DNA from: Streptomyces sp. MMG1533
GTDB taxonomy: Bacteria > Actinomycetota > Actinomycetes > Streptomycetales > Streptomycetaceae
DNA length: 64,000 nucleotides
Direction of reading: 5' to 3'
NCBI RefSeq assembly: GCF_001279775.1
Contig: NZ_LGDG01000231.1
Coordinates: forward strand, 7,407 to 71,406
Both the position numbers and the translations under genes were made by a program. Below the pieces are notes generated by a model. The model worked only from the letters and a program-made list of their open reading frames with translations. It had not been told where the DNA came from and made no database searches. The number at the start of each line of letters is the position of its first letter. Positions within the stretch are counted from its first letter, which is position 1. Positions 17,368 to 28,582 of the stretch are shown in pieces.

Positions 17368-17427
17368 CTTGCCAAGGGTGGGGTCGGCTGTTTGACTCGG
17401 CTGCCGACGCCGGCCGAGAGGAACCCC

Positions 17428-18378
17428 ATGACCGCCGACAGCGATGTCCTCGTCCTGGGCGGCGCGGGCGTGGACACGATCGTCCATGTCCCCGAGCTGC
17501 CACTCCCGTTCGCCGACAGCTACATGATCCGGCCGGGCATCGAGACCCGCGCGGGTCAGAGCGGGGACTTCGTCGCGCTCGGCCTGAGCGCGCTGGGCCT
17601 GCGCACCCACCACCTCGACATGATCGGCGACGACCACGAGGGCGATCTGGTGCGCGCGCTCCACCGCGACCGGGACATTCCCTTCACCGCGGTCCTGCAG
17701 CCGTGCGGCACCAAGCGGGCCGTCAACCTCGTGGGCCCCGACGGGCGGCGACTGTCCCTGTACGACATCAGTCGCAGCCAGGAGTCCGACCGGCTGCCCG
17801 AGGCGACGGTGCGCGAACTCGCCGCCGCCTGCCGCCACGCGCACGTCGTGATCACCCACCCGTGCGCGTACGCGCTGCCCCTGCTGCGGGAGGCCGGGGT
17901 GACCATCTCGACCGACCTGCACGACTGGGACGGCGCCAACCCCTACCACGAGGCCTTCGCCCTGGAGGCGGACCTGGTCTTCCTGTCCACCGCCGCCCTG
18001 GCAGAACCGGAGCGCACCATGCGGGACATCGCCGAGCGCGGCCGGGCCCGGATCGTCGTCGCCACCGCCGGGGCCGACGGCGCGTACCTGCTGGCCGACG
18101 GCGAGCTGACGCACGTACCGGCCGCCACGCCCCCCGCACCGGTGGTGGATTCCAACGGCGCGGGAGACGCCTTCGCCTCCGGCTTCCTCCTCGGCCTGCT
18201 GGGCGGCGAGGACCCCCTGCGCTGCGCCCGGTACGGCGCGGTGGCCGGCGCCTACGCCTGCACCGTGCCCTCCACCCGCGCCGACGCCATCTCGCGCGCC
18301 GAACTCCTGGCCCGCGCGGCGGAGTTGTGGGACACGTCCGCAACGGAGCCGGCCGAGCCGGCCGGCGGCCGCGTATGA
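17428..18378 (+). CDS. PfkB-family carbohydrate kinase
   Basis: A 316-residue ribokinase-fold ATP-dependent kinase. The N-terminus has DVLVLGGAGVDTIVHVPELP; the substrate-binding GQSGDFVALGLSALGLRTHH replaces the usual GG pair with GQSG; the C-terminal PfkB signature VVDSNGAGDAFASGFLLGLL places the catalytic base at D247. The sugar or nucleoside substrate cannot be told. No transporter or isomerase gene is adjacent, so it is an isolated kinase under a sugar-type operator. GAGAGGA supports ATG 17428. The last residues before the stop (EPAEPAGG) are a low-complexity tail. Confidence 0.88.
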   Translation: MTADSDVLVLGGAGVDTIVHVPELPLPFADSYMIRPGIETRAGQSGDFVALGLSALGLRTHHLDMIGDDHEGDLVRALHRDRDIPFTAVLQPCGTKRAVNLVGPDGRRLSLYDISRSQESDRLPEATVRELAAACRHAHVVITHPCAYALPLLREAGVTISTDLHDWDGANPYHEAFALEADLVFLSTAALAEPERTMRDIAERGRARIVVATAGADGAYLLADGELTHVPAATPPAPVVDSNGAGDAFASGFLLGLLGGEDPLRCARYGAVAGAYACTVPSTRADAISRAELLARAAELWDTSATEPAEPAGGRV

Positions 18379-18478
18379 CGCCGGCCGTCGGCCTTGGACC
18401 GTAGGCCGCAGACCGTGGGCCGTCGAACCGCAGTGGTCGGCCCTGGTGGTCGTCGTCGTGACGTCGGCCGTGCGACTG

Positions 18479-19993
<1,515 letters not shown>

Positions 19994-20191
19994 AAAAGCT
20001 CCAAGTCGTAGGGGCACGGAGTCTGTTCGCAGCCTATTGATCCCCTGTGGGCCCGAGTCTGTCCATGGCCACCCCTGTCACACGAATGCCATTCGGCCGT
20101 CATGAACCCGCCGTTCCGCATGCCTCACGCGCCCCGTAAACGTCCGGTTGCCCTCTTCTGCACGGGAGTTGACCGATGTACCGTCCCGCGC

Positions 20192-22144
20192 ATGCCGATA
20201 CGCATGCGCTTCACGACCTGGAGATCGCTCGCCACGGCCGCCGTCGCCGCCCTGGTGGCAGCCCTCGTCACCCCGATGGCCGCCCACGCCGCCCCGCAGG
20301 AGAGCCGACCGGTCTACTCGTACGAGAACGCCGTCCGCGAGGCCGTCTGGGTGGACACCGGACTCGACGGCGACAGCGACGGGAAGACGGACCGCGTCGC
20401 CGTCGACATCGTCCGGCCGCGCGAACCCGCCCAGCAGGGCCGCAAGATACCCGTGATCATGGACGCCAGCCCGTACTACTCCTGCTGCGGGCGCGGCAAC
20501 GAGAGCCAGAAGAAGACGTACGACGCCGCCGGAAACGTCGTCCGGATGCCGCTGTTCTACGACAACTACTTCGTTCCCCGCGGCTACGCCTTCGTCGGCG
20601 TCGACCTCGCCGGAACCAACCGCTCCGACGGCTGCGTGGACGTCGGCGGACGCTCCGACATCCAGTCCGCGAAGGCCGTCGTCGACTGGCTGAACGGCCG
20701 CGCCAAGGCCTACACCAGCCGCACCGGCACCACCGCGGCCAAGGCGACCTGGACCAACGGCAGGACGGGGATGATCGGCAAGAGCTGGGACGGCACCATC
20801 GCCAACGGCGTGGCCGCCACCGGAGTCAAGGGCCTGAAGACGATCGTCCCGATCAGCGCCATCTCCACCTGGTACGACTACTACTTCTCCAAGGGCGCCC
20901 CGCTCTACGACTCCGGCCCCGACTGGCTGTCCGACTACGTCGACAGCCCCGACGCCCGCGCCAAGTGCGCGGCGGTCCAGCAGAAACTCGTCGACGGAGC
21001 GCCGCGCACCGGCGACCGGACCCCGCTGTGGAGCGAGCGCGACTACGTCAAGGCCGCGAGCAGGGTGAAGGCGAGCGTCTTCCTGATCCACGGCATGCAG
21101 GACCTCAACGTCCGTATGCAGCACGTCGGTCCGTGGTGGGACGCCCTCGCGAAGAACGGCGTGGAGCGCAAGATCTGGCTCTCCCAGACCGGTCACGTCG
21201 ACCCCTTCGACTTCCGCCGCGCCACCTGGGTCGACACCCTGCACCGCTGGTTCGACCACGAACTCCTCGGCTACGACAACGGCATCGACCGCGAGCCCGT
21301 TGCCGACATCGAACGCCACCCCGACCAGTGGGCCACCTCGAAGTCCTGGCCGCCGCGCGGCACCAGCGCCACGACCCTGCGCCCCGCCGAGGGCAGCCAG
21401 GAGGGCGTCGGCACCCTCGGCCTGCGCAAGGGCACCGGCACCGAGACCTTTACCGACAACCCGCAGCTGAGCGAGACCGACTGGGCGGCACGGATCGACA
21501 CGTCGACGCCCGAGAAGGCGGGCTTCGTGACCGGGCCGCTCACCCGGGACCTGCGCGTGTCCGGCTCCTCCCAGGTCACCGTCACCGCGACCCCGACCAC
21601 CTCGACGGCCCACCTGTCCGCCGTCCTGGTCGACCTCGGCCCCGACACCATCCGCGACTACGCGGCGAGCGGCGAGGGCATCAGCACGCTCACCGACCGC
21701 ACCTGCTGGGGCGTGAGCACGACGGGCGACAGCGCCTGCTTCAAGGAGACGCAGGCCAAGACCACCGACGTCGGCTACACGGTCGTCAGCCGCGGCTGAG
21801 CCGACCTCGGCAACCACGCCTCCGGCACGGGCGTCCCGCTCACTCCGGGCAAGGCGTACACCATCACCCTCGATCTCGGGGCCACCGACCACGTCGTCCC
21901 GGCCGGCCACCGCCTCGCACTGATCGTCGCGGGCACGGACAAGGACCTCATCGACCCGCCGTCCAGCAACCCGACGCTGACGGTGGACCTGTCCCGTACG
22001 TCCGCACGCGTGCCGCTCATCGGCGGCGCGGCCGCGTTCGCGCGCGCCACCTCGGGCTCCGCGTCCGCCGCCCCCGAGGCCACGGCCCTCGACGGGGTCC
22101 AGGGACCGCGCACCGCCCAGCGCGTCCCGGAGGGAGCCCGGTGA
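20192..22144 (+). pseudogene. Xaa-Pro dipeptidyl-peptidase (S15) gene interrupted by in-frame TGA
   Basis: The frame from ATG 20192 runs 535 codons to TGA 21797-21799, then continues in the same frame for 114 further codons to TGA 22142-22144. The first part has a signal peptide (to about AHA|APQ) and a complete alpha/beta-hydrolase domain: Ser in GMIGKSWDGTIA, Asp in HGMQDLNV and His in TGHVDPFDF. The continuation (ADLGNHASGTGVPLTPGKAY and DHVVPAGHRLALIVAGTDKD) is the normal C-terminal jelly-roll domain. Family members have Trp at the TGA position (SRGWADL), so one base change TGG to TGA explains it. The product would lose most of its C-terminal domain. Start appears leaderless (TACCGT, seven bases). 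Confidence 0.8.
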
Positions 22145-23043
22145 TCCGTACCCTGACACTCGCGACGGCGGCCCTGGCCGCGTCCCTCGTCGCGACCCCG
22201 TCCGACGCCGCCCCGACCCCGCCCCGCACCGGCTTCGAGGAGTCGGACGGCGCCCGCTGGACAGGGGAGTCCGAGGAACAGGAATTCCTGGCTGCCGTCG
22301 ACAGGGGGAGCAGCCGTGTCTCCGTCACCTCCGTCGGTACGACGAAACAGGGCCGCCCGCTCCAACTCGTCCAGGTCGGCGCACGGCACGCCCCGGACAA
22401 GGTGCTGCTCGTGTGCGTGGCGCCGTACTCGTGCAAGTCGTAGATCACGTCGGGGCGTTGGTCCCGGACGGCCCGCCGCGCAGCGCGCCGGGTACACCAC
22501 GGGCACGTACGGCATCTGGACCGACCCCGTCACCGGCGACCCGATCCGACAGGTCGCCGGGGACGGCCAGGAGCGCATCCTGCGGAACATGTCCGGAGTC
22601 AAGCACGCCCTCGGCCTGCTCATCGAGAGCCGGGTGGAGCCCTGACGGACGTCGATGAAGCGGTCAACAACAAGCGCCGCGTGAACTCCCAACTCGCCGC
22701 ACTGGAAGGGCTGTTCGGGTTCGCCGACGAGCGCCGGGCCCAGGTCGGGGCCTCGACGGACGCGGCCCGGCGCGCCGGGTACACCGCCACCGGGCCCGTC
22801 TACGTCGGCGGCGCGGACAACGACCCGCCCGAACCGGCCGAGGTGATCCAGGACCAGCCCTGCGGCTACCGGCTCACCGCCGACCAGTACGCGGAGGTGA
22901 AGGACGAACTCGCCCTGCACGGAGTACGAACGAAGGGCACCAACGTCCCGCTCCGCCAGCCCCTGCGCGCCCTCGTCCCACTGCTCCTCGACGAACGCGC
23001 CCCGTACCACCTCACGGTCGGGGAGCCCGACACCGGCTGCTGA
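22141..23043 (+). pseudogene. Decayed M14-family zinc carboxypeptidase gene
   Basis: GTG 22141 overlaps the stop of the preceding gene. It opens a signal peptide ([20 protein letters not shown]) and the N-terminal region ending in [19 protein letters not shown], after which the frame hits a stop at 22441-22443. Expected next are the zinc-binding HxxE block and the core, which are missing. Later pieces in other frames are [20 protein letters not shown] with [20 protein letters not shown], then VNNKRRVNSQLAALEGLFGF through GYRLTADQYAEVKDELALHG and LVPLLLDERAPYHLTVGEPD to 23043. At least one large deletion and two frameshifts are needed. Not functional. Confidence 0.75.
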
Positions 23044-23131
23044 GGCGGTTGAGACCGGCGGCAGCTGTGGTAGGCCGTAGGGCACCACGCACAACAGGTG
23101 TACGGATGGCTTCCTCGGCAAGGCGCTGCAC

Positions 23132-24832
23132 ATGACAGAAGATCTGAAGAAGAGGGGTGGCCGGGAAAGTCCCTCGGACGTTCCCGGCCGTCAGACGGAC
23201 CGGGTGGTGTTCGGCGTCACCGCCGTCATCACCGTGGCCTTCGTGATCTGGGGCGCGGCGGCGACGGACTCGCTGGAGAGCGTTTCCACGAAGATGCTCA
23301 ACGGCCTGATCCACAACGGCGGCTGGGCCTTCATGCTGGCCGCCTCGTGTTTCGTGGTCTTCGCGCTGTGGCTGGCAGTCAGCCGCTACGGCCGGATCCA
23401 CCTCGGCGCCGAAGGCGAGGAACCCGAGTTCCGCACGGTGTCCTGGGTCGCGATGATGTTCAGCGCCGGCATGGGTATCGGCCTGATGTTCTACGGCGTG
23501 AGCGAACCGCTCTCGCACTACACGACCCCACCGCCGGGCACCAGCCCCGCCGACTCCGCCGAACGCATGGAGACGGCGATGGCCACCACCCTCTTCCACT
23601 GGACGCTGCACCCCTGGGCGATCTACGCGGTGGTCGGCCTCGGCATCGCCTACAGCACCTTCCGCAAACGCCGGCGCCAGACCATCAGCGCGGTCTTCAC
23701 GCCGCTCATCGGCGAGAAGCACGCCAACGGTGCCGCGGGCCGGGTCATCGACATCCTCGCGATCATCGCCACCGTCTTCGGCTCCGCGGCCTCGCTGGGC
23801 CTGGGCGCCCTCCAGATCGGTTCCGGTTTCCAGGAACTGGACTGGATGGACGACGTGAGCACCGGCCTGCTCGTCGCCATCATCGCCGTGCTGACCCTGG
23901 CCTTCGTCGCCTCGGCGGTCTCCGGCATCGAGCGGGGCATCCAGTGGCTGTCCAACATCAACATGGTGCTCGCCCTCGTGCTCGCCGTCTTCGTGTTCAT
24001 CGCGGGCCCCACGATCATCGTCCTCGACCTGCTGCCCACCTCGGTCTTCTCCTACCTCGGTGACCTGCCGCAGCTCGCCGGCCGCACCGAGGCCGCCGCC
24101 GGCGAGGGCGTCGCGGACTGGCTCGGCAGCTGGACCGTCTTCTACTGGGCGTGGTGGATCTCCTGGACGCCCTTCGTCGGCATGTTCATCGCCCGTATCA
24201 GCCGCGGCCGCACCATCCGGCAGTTCGTCGGCGGCGTCATCCTGGTGCCCAGCACCGTCAGCCTCGTCTGGTTCGCGGTCTTCGGCGGTACGGCGATGAA
24301 GCTGAAGGAGGGCGGCGCGCTCGGCGGCGAGTCGACCCCCGAGGGCCAGCTCTTCGGCGTCCTGCAGGAGTTCCCGATCGCGACCGTCACCAGCCTGCTC
24401 GTGATGATCCTCGTCGGCATCTTCTTCGTCTCCGGCGCCGACGCCGCGTCCATCGTCATGGGCACGCTCTCCCAGAAGGGCGCCCTGGAGCCGGGCCGGT
24501 TCGTCGTCGTGTTCTGGGGTGTGGTGACCGGAGGCGTCGCCGCCATCATGCTGCTCGTCGGCAGCGGCCAGGGCGACGCGCTCACCGGCCTGCAGAACCT
24601 CACGATCCTGGCCGCCGCACCCTTCGTCCTCGTGATGATCGGCATGTGCGTCGCCCTCATGCGCGACCTGCGGCAGGACCCGGTCATCGTGCGCGGTGAG
24701 ATGGGCTCCGAGGCCGTCGCACTCGCCGTGATCGAGGGCCACAAGAGGTACGACGGCGACTTCGAGATCAGGGTCGGCCCCGGCGCGGGCACCGAGACGG
24801 AGGGCGACCCACTCGGCCACGACCACGGCTGA
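23132..24832 (+). CDS. BCCT-family betaine/choline/carnitine transporter
   Basis: A 566-residue secondary transporter with about 12 membrane helices. The sodium-site motif GMGIGLMFYGVSEPLSHY and the family signature WAWWISWTPFVGMFIARISR with GRTIRQFVGG are intact, and HWTLHPWAIYAVVGLGIAY is present. The GMGIG form is typical of sodium-coupled glycine-betaine carriers such as BetP, so uptake of betaine-type osmolytes is likely. The hydrophilic C-terminus (GPGAGTETEGDPLGHDHG) could have a regulatory role. No Shine-Dalgarno is evident before ATG 23132. Confidence 0.92.
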   Translation: MTEDLKKRGGRESPSDVPGRQTDRVVFGVTAVITVAFVIWGAAATDSLESVSTKMLNGLIHNGGWAFMLAASCFVVFALWLAVSRYGRIHLGAEGEEPEFRTVSWVAMMFSAGMGIGLMFYGVSEPLSHYTTPPPGTSPADSAERMETAMATTLFHWTLHPWAIYAVVGLGIAYSTFRKRRRQTISAVFTPLIGEKHANGAAGRVIDILAIIATVFGSAASLGLGALQIGSGFQELDWMDDVSTGLLVAIIAVLTLAFVASAVSGIERGIQWLSNINMVLALVLAVFVFIAGPTIIVLDLLPTSVFSYLGDLPQLAGRTEAAAGEGVADWLGSWTVFYWAWWISWTPFVGMFIARISRGRTIRQFVGGVILVPSTVSLVWFAVFGGTAMKLKEGGALGGESTPEGQLFGVLQEFPIATVTSLLVMILVGIFFVSGADAASIVMGTLSQKGALEPGRFVVVFWGVVTGGVAAIMLLVGSGQGDALTGLQNLTILAAAPFVLVMIGMCVALMRDLRQDPVIVRGEMGSEAVALAVIEGHKRYDGDFEIRVGPGAGTETEGDPLGHDHG

Positions 24833-24852
24833 GCACGCTCCGGCTCGGGCTC

Positions 24853-25803
24853 TCAGGGGGCGGCCAGCCCGGCCGCCCCCTCCGCGCATCCCCAGGCCAC
24901 GGTCACCCCCGCACCGCCGTGACCGTAGTTGTGGACCAACACCCGCCCGCCGGGAAGGAGTTCACGATCCAGCCGGACCGTGCCCCGGGAGGGCCTGAGT
25001 CCCACCCGGTGCGCCAGCACCCGTGCCCCGGCGATCTCGGGCCGCAGCGCCGCACACCGCCGTACGATCGCCTCCGCCACCGCGGGATCGGGTTCAAGGG
25101 ACCACTCGTCCTCGTCCGCGGTGCCGCCCAGCACGAGCCGGCCGGGCTGCGGGAAGAAGTACGCCCTCTCCCCGGCGGCGTCCGTGGAGACCAGCCAGGT
25201 GCGGATGCCGGGGTTCTCCACCACGACCAGCTGCCCGCGCACGGGACGCAGGGCCGGGTCCGGCACCAGCTCGCGGGCACCCAGCCCCGTGCAGTTGACC
25301 ACGACCGGAGCCTCGACCTCGGCCAGGTCCGACACCGTACGCGTCTCGATCGCCCCGCCCGCCGCGAGGAACCGCTCCCGCAGCCACGGCAGATGAGTCG
25401 ACATGTCGATGAGGGGCAGCCGCGCCCACATCCCCGTCCCGTCGTACTCCTCGGTCGTCGCCGCCCGCAGCCCCGGCAGCCGCGCGCCCGCCCACGCCTG
25501 GGACGTGTCCGGATCCGCCTCGCCCTGTACCCCTTCGACCATGCGTACGCCGGTCGCCTCGGGCGAGGCCGCGAGCTCCTCGTAGACGTCCAGCGAGCGC
25601 AGCGCCCAGGTACGCGCGAGGGCGACCGGCTCGATCGCGTACGGCCACCACAGCGCCCCGGCAACCGCCGAGGTGGTCCGCTCGACCGGATCCCGCGTCC
25701 ACACCCGCACCCGTCGGCCGCGCTCGGCCAGCACGACGGCCGTCGTCAACCCGATGACACCGCCACCGACCACGACGACGTCGTCCTTCAGTTCGCTTTT
25801 CAC
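24853..25803 (-). CDS. FAD-dependent D-amino-acid oxidase-like protein
   Basis: A 316-residue flavoprotein of the DAO family, which deaminates D-amino acids with release of hydrogen peroxide. The N-terminal FAD motif is VVVVGGGVIGLTTAVVLAER. SAVAGALWWPY, the LPLIDMSTHLPWL segment, VVVNCTGLGARELV and the DAO signature VHNYGHGGAGVTVAWG follow. Start is GTG 25803, six bases after TAGCGT with no Shine-Dalgarno, so it is probably leaderless. It is convergent with the BCCT gene (20 bp) and divergent from the gene at 25870. Confidence 0.9.
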   Translation of the reverse strand: MKSELKDDVVVVGGGVIGLTTAVVLAERGRRVRVWTRDPVERTTSAVAGALWWPYAIEPVALARTWALRSLDVYEELAASPEATGVRMVEGVQGEADPDTSQAWAGARLPGLRAATTEEYDGTGMWARLPLIDMSTHLPWLRERFLAAGGAIETRTVSDLAEVEAPVVVNCTGLGARELVPDPALRPVRGQLVVVENPGIRTWLVSTDAAGERAYFFPQPGRLVLGGTADEDEWSLEPDPAVAEAIVRRCAALRPEIAGARVLAHRVGLRPSRGTVRLDRELLPGGRVLVHNYGHGGAGVTVAWGCAEGAAGLAAP

Positions 25804-25869
25804 GCGGGGACGCTAGCGGAATATGTCATGCCGTGCTCACATCGGGCCCAGTCTGGGGATACTCACAGC

Positions 25870-26892
25870 ATGTCTGCCGAGTACGCGACCTTCGGCCTGG
25901 CACCGGCGATGCGTGCCGGTGGAGTCCTCGCCAACGGTGACTACCAAATACACCGGGACTTCGTGGACTTCATCGTCGACGGGCGCCCGCTGCTCTTCCA
26001 GCTCTCCGACCTCGACGCCGTCTCCCCACTCGCCTCCGACGTCCCACCCGCGATCTTCACCGCCCAGGTCCGCAGCCTGCTCCTGGAGGCGGACGCGCCG
26101 CTGCCCGGCGGCCGCTACGTCGTCTACGGCTGCCCCGAGTGCGAGGACCTGGGGTGCGGCGCCGTCACCGCGGTGATCGACCGCGACGGTGACGACTTCG
26201 TCTGGCGGGACTTCGCCTGGCAGACGGACGAACACGCCGACCTGGAGCGCAACGGCTACCACGGCATCGGCCCGTTCCGCTTCCACGGCGCCGAATACCG
26301 TGCGGCGCTCACCTCCCTCCTGGACACCTCCGCCGACACCCCCCGACGCCGCGTCCTGCTCATCGGCGCCCGCGTCGCCCTCCTCGCCAAGCTCGCCGCC
26401 GCCCTGCGCACCATCGGCATCGGCGCCGACATCACCCGCGACGCGCACGACGTCCCCGCCGACGAACTGCGCGCCTACGGCGCGGTCGCCTTCGGCCGAG
26501 CGATCACCGAGGAGGAACGCGCCGCCGTACGTCACTCCTTCGAGCGCGCGGGAGTCGACGTGGTCTACGTCGACGGCCTCGCCCCCATCGTCCCCCTCCT
26601 CGTCGCCCAGATAGAGAACGCCCTGGACCGCAGCCCCCTGGAGCGGCGCCGCCTCACCCGCCTGGTGGCCGCCGACGGCGAGGCGGGCGTCGAGGTCACC
26701 TCCCCGTGCCGGGTCCGCCTCACCGCGTACCGCCTCGACCGCCTCTACCGCATCCACACCCACGAGGTCTTCGACGGCATCCTGGAACCGGGCCGTCATC
26801 GCATCGCCCTGGACGCCAGGGCAGTGAAGGGGGAGTCCTTCGTGGTGGCCCGGACGTCGGGGAGTGTGCTGGTGGAGGCGATGGCCCACTGA
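25870..26892 (+). CDS. Unrecognised three-part protein with Cys cluster
   Basis: No function is recognised. The 340 residues appear to have three parts. Residues 1-150 hold a Cys cluster C-x2-C-x4-C in YGCPECEDLGCGAVTAVIDR, followed by a Trp-rich strand (DDFVWRDFAWQ). Residues 155-245 look like a small Rossmann-type unit (RRVLLIGARVALLAKLAAAL, then GAVAFGRAITEEERAAV). The last 90 residues are beta-rich (TSPCRVRLTAYRLDRLYRIH, GRHRIALDARAVKGESFVVA). The cysteines could bind zinc. The start is leaderless in appearance: GATACT at 25858-25863, six bases before ATG. Sometimes such genes are loosely called oxidoreductases. Confidence 0.7.
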   Translation: MSAEYATFGLAPAMRAGGVLANGDYQIHRDFVDFIVDGRPLLFQLSDLDAVSPLASDVPPAIFTAQVRSLLLEADAPLPGGRYVVYGCPECEDLGCGAVTAVIDRDGDDFVWRDFAWQTDEHADLERNGYHGIGPFRFHGAEYRAALTSLLDTSADTPRRRVLLIGARVALLAKLAAALRTIGIGADITRDAHDVPADELRAYGAVAFGRAITEEERAAVRHSFERAGVDVVYVDGLAPIVPLLVAQIENALDRSPLERRRLTRLVAADGEAGVEVTSPCRVRLTAYRLDRLYRIHTHEVFDGILEPGRHRIALDARAVKGESFVVARTSGSVLVEAMAH

Positions 26893-26941
26893 GAAACCGG
26901 GACGCGGTCCGCCGGGGCGGGCCACTATCATCGGCGGTCTG

Positions 26942-28582
26942 ATGACTGCCACCCTCGTCGCCAAGAACCTCGCCGCCGGCCACGGCGACCGCTCCCTGTT
27001 CTCCGGGCTCGACCTCGTCGTCGCGCCCGGAGACGTCATCGGGCTGGTCGGAGCCAACGGCGCGGGCAAGTCCACGCTGCTCCGGATGCTCGCCGGCCTC
27101 CTCGCCCCCGAGGAGGGCGAGCTGCGTCTGTCCCCGCCGACGGCGACCGTCGGCCACCTGCCGCAGGAGCCGGAGCGACGGCCCGGCGAGTCCGTACGGG
27201 AGTTCCTCGCGCGCCGCACCGGAGTCGCGGAGGCCCAGCACACGATGGACGTGGCGACCCAGGCCCTGGTCGACGGCGCACCGGGCGCCGACGACGCCTA
27301 CGCGACGAGCCTGGAGCGCTGGCTCGACCTCGGCGGTGCCGACCTGGACGAGCGGGCGGAAGAGGTCGCCGACACGCTCGGCCTCGCCGTCGACCTCGAC
27401 CAGCCGATGACGTCGCTGTCGGGCGGCCAGGCGGCCCGAGCGGGCCTCGCCTCCCTCCTCCTGTCCCGCTACGACGTCTTCCTCCTCGACGAGCCGACCA
27501 ACGACCTCGACCTGGACGGCCTGGAGCGCCTCGAACGCTTCGTGAGCGGCCTGCGCGCCGGTACCGTCGTCGTCAGCCACGACCGCGAGTTCCTCACCCG
27601 CACGGTCACCAAGGTCCTCGAACTCGACCTGGCCCAGCAGCAGATCACCCTCTACGGCGGCGGCTACGAGGCCTACCTGGAGGAGCGGGAGGTCGCCCGC
27701 CGGCATGCCCGCGGCGACTACGAGGAGTACGCCGACAAGAAGGCCGCCCTCCAGGAGCGGGCCCAGATCCAGCGTTCCTGGATGGACAAGGGCGTGAAGA
27801 ACGCGCGCCGCAAGGCGGGCAACGACAACGACAAGATCGGCCGCAAGTTCCGCAGCGAGGCGAGCGAGAAGCAGGCCGCCAAGGCCCGCCAGACCCAGCG
27901 CATGATCGAACGCCTCGACGTCGTGGAGGAACCCCGCAAGGAGTGGGACCTGCGCATGGAGATCGCGTCGGCCCCCCGCTCGGGCGCGGTCGTCGCGACC
28001 CTGCGCGACGCCGAGGTCCGGCGCGGCGACTTCGTGCTCGGCCCGGTGTCCCTCCAGATCGACTGGGCGGACCGGGTGGCGGTGACGGGAGCGAACGGCG
28101 CGGGCAAGTCGACGCTGCTCGGTGCCCTGCTGGGGCGCGTCCCGCTGGACGCGGGTGCGGCCGCTCTCGGCTCCGGTGTCCTGGTCGGCGAGGTCGACCA
28201 GGCCCGCAAGCTGTTCCACGGCACGGAAGCCCTCCTGGAGGCCTTCGGTGCTGCCGTCCCGGACACCGAACCGGCCGAAGTCCGCACGCTCCTGGCCAAG
28301 TTCGGCCTCAAGGCGGCCCACGTCCTGCGCCCGGCATCGACGCTCTCCCCGGGCGAGCGCACCAGGGCGGCGCTGGCCCTGCTCCAGGGCCGAGGCGTGA
28401 ACCTCCTGGTCCTCGACGAGCCGACCAACCACCTGGACCTGCCGGCGATCGAGCAGCTGGAGTCGGCGCTGGACGCCTACGAGGGCACGCTCCTCCTGGT
28501 CACCCACGACCGCCGCATGCTGGACGCGATCCACGTGACCCGCCGCCTGGAGGTGGCCGACGGCAAGGTGACGGAGCGCTAG
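26942..28582 (+). CDS. ABC-F family ATP-binding cassette protein
   Basis: A 546-residue soluble protein with two ATP cassettes. Cassette 1: Walker A GANGAGKST near residue 38, signature SLSGGQAARAGLASLLLSR and Walker B FLLDEPTNDLD. Cassette 2: Walker A GANGAGKST, signature TLSPGERTRAALALLQGR (SGG changed to SPG) and LLVLDEPTNHLD. The linker is helical and basic (EYADKKAALQERAQIQRSWM, KNARRKAGNDNDKIGRKF). ABC-F proteins act on the ribosome; whether this one protects against antibiotics is unknown. ATG 26942 lacks a Shine-Dalgarno; TATCAT lies about ten bases upstream. It overlaps the convergent gene by four bases. Confidence 0.92.
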   Translation: MTATLVAKNLAAGHGDRSLFSGLDLVVAPGDVIGLVGANGAGKSTLLRMLAGLLAPEEGELRLSPPTATVGHLPQEPERRPGESVREFLARRTGVAEAQHTMDVATQALVDGAPGADDAYATSLERWLDLGGADLDERAEEVADTLGLAVDLDQPMTSLSGGQAARAGLASLLLSRYDVFLLDEPTNDLDLDGLERLERFVSGLRAGTVVVSHDREFLTRTVTKVLELDLAQQQITLYGGGYEAYLEEREVARRHARGDYEEYADKKAALQERAQIQRSWMDKGVKNARRKAGNDNDKIGRKFRSEASEKQAAKARQTQRMIERLDVVEEPRKEWDLRMEIASAPRSGAVVATLRDAEVRRGDFVLGPVSLQIDWADRVAVTGANGAGKSTLLGALLGRVPLDAGAAALGSGVLVGEVDQARKLFHGTEALLEAFGAAVPDTEPAEVRTLLAKFGLKAAHVLRPASTLSPGERTRAALALLQGRGVNLLVLDEPTNHLDLPAIEQLESALDAYEGTLLLVTHDRRMLDAIHVTRRLEVADGKVTER

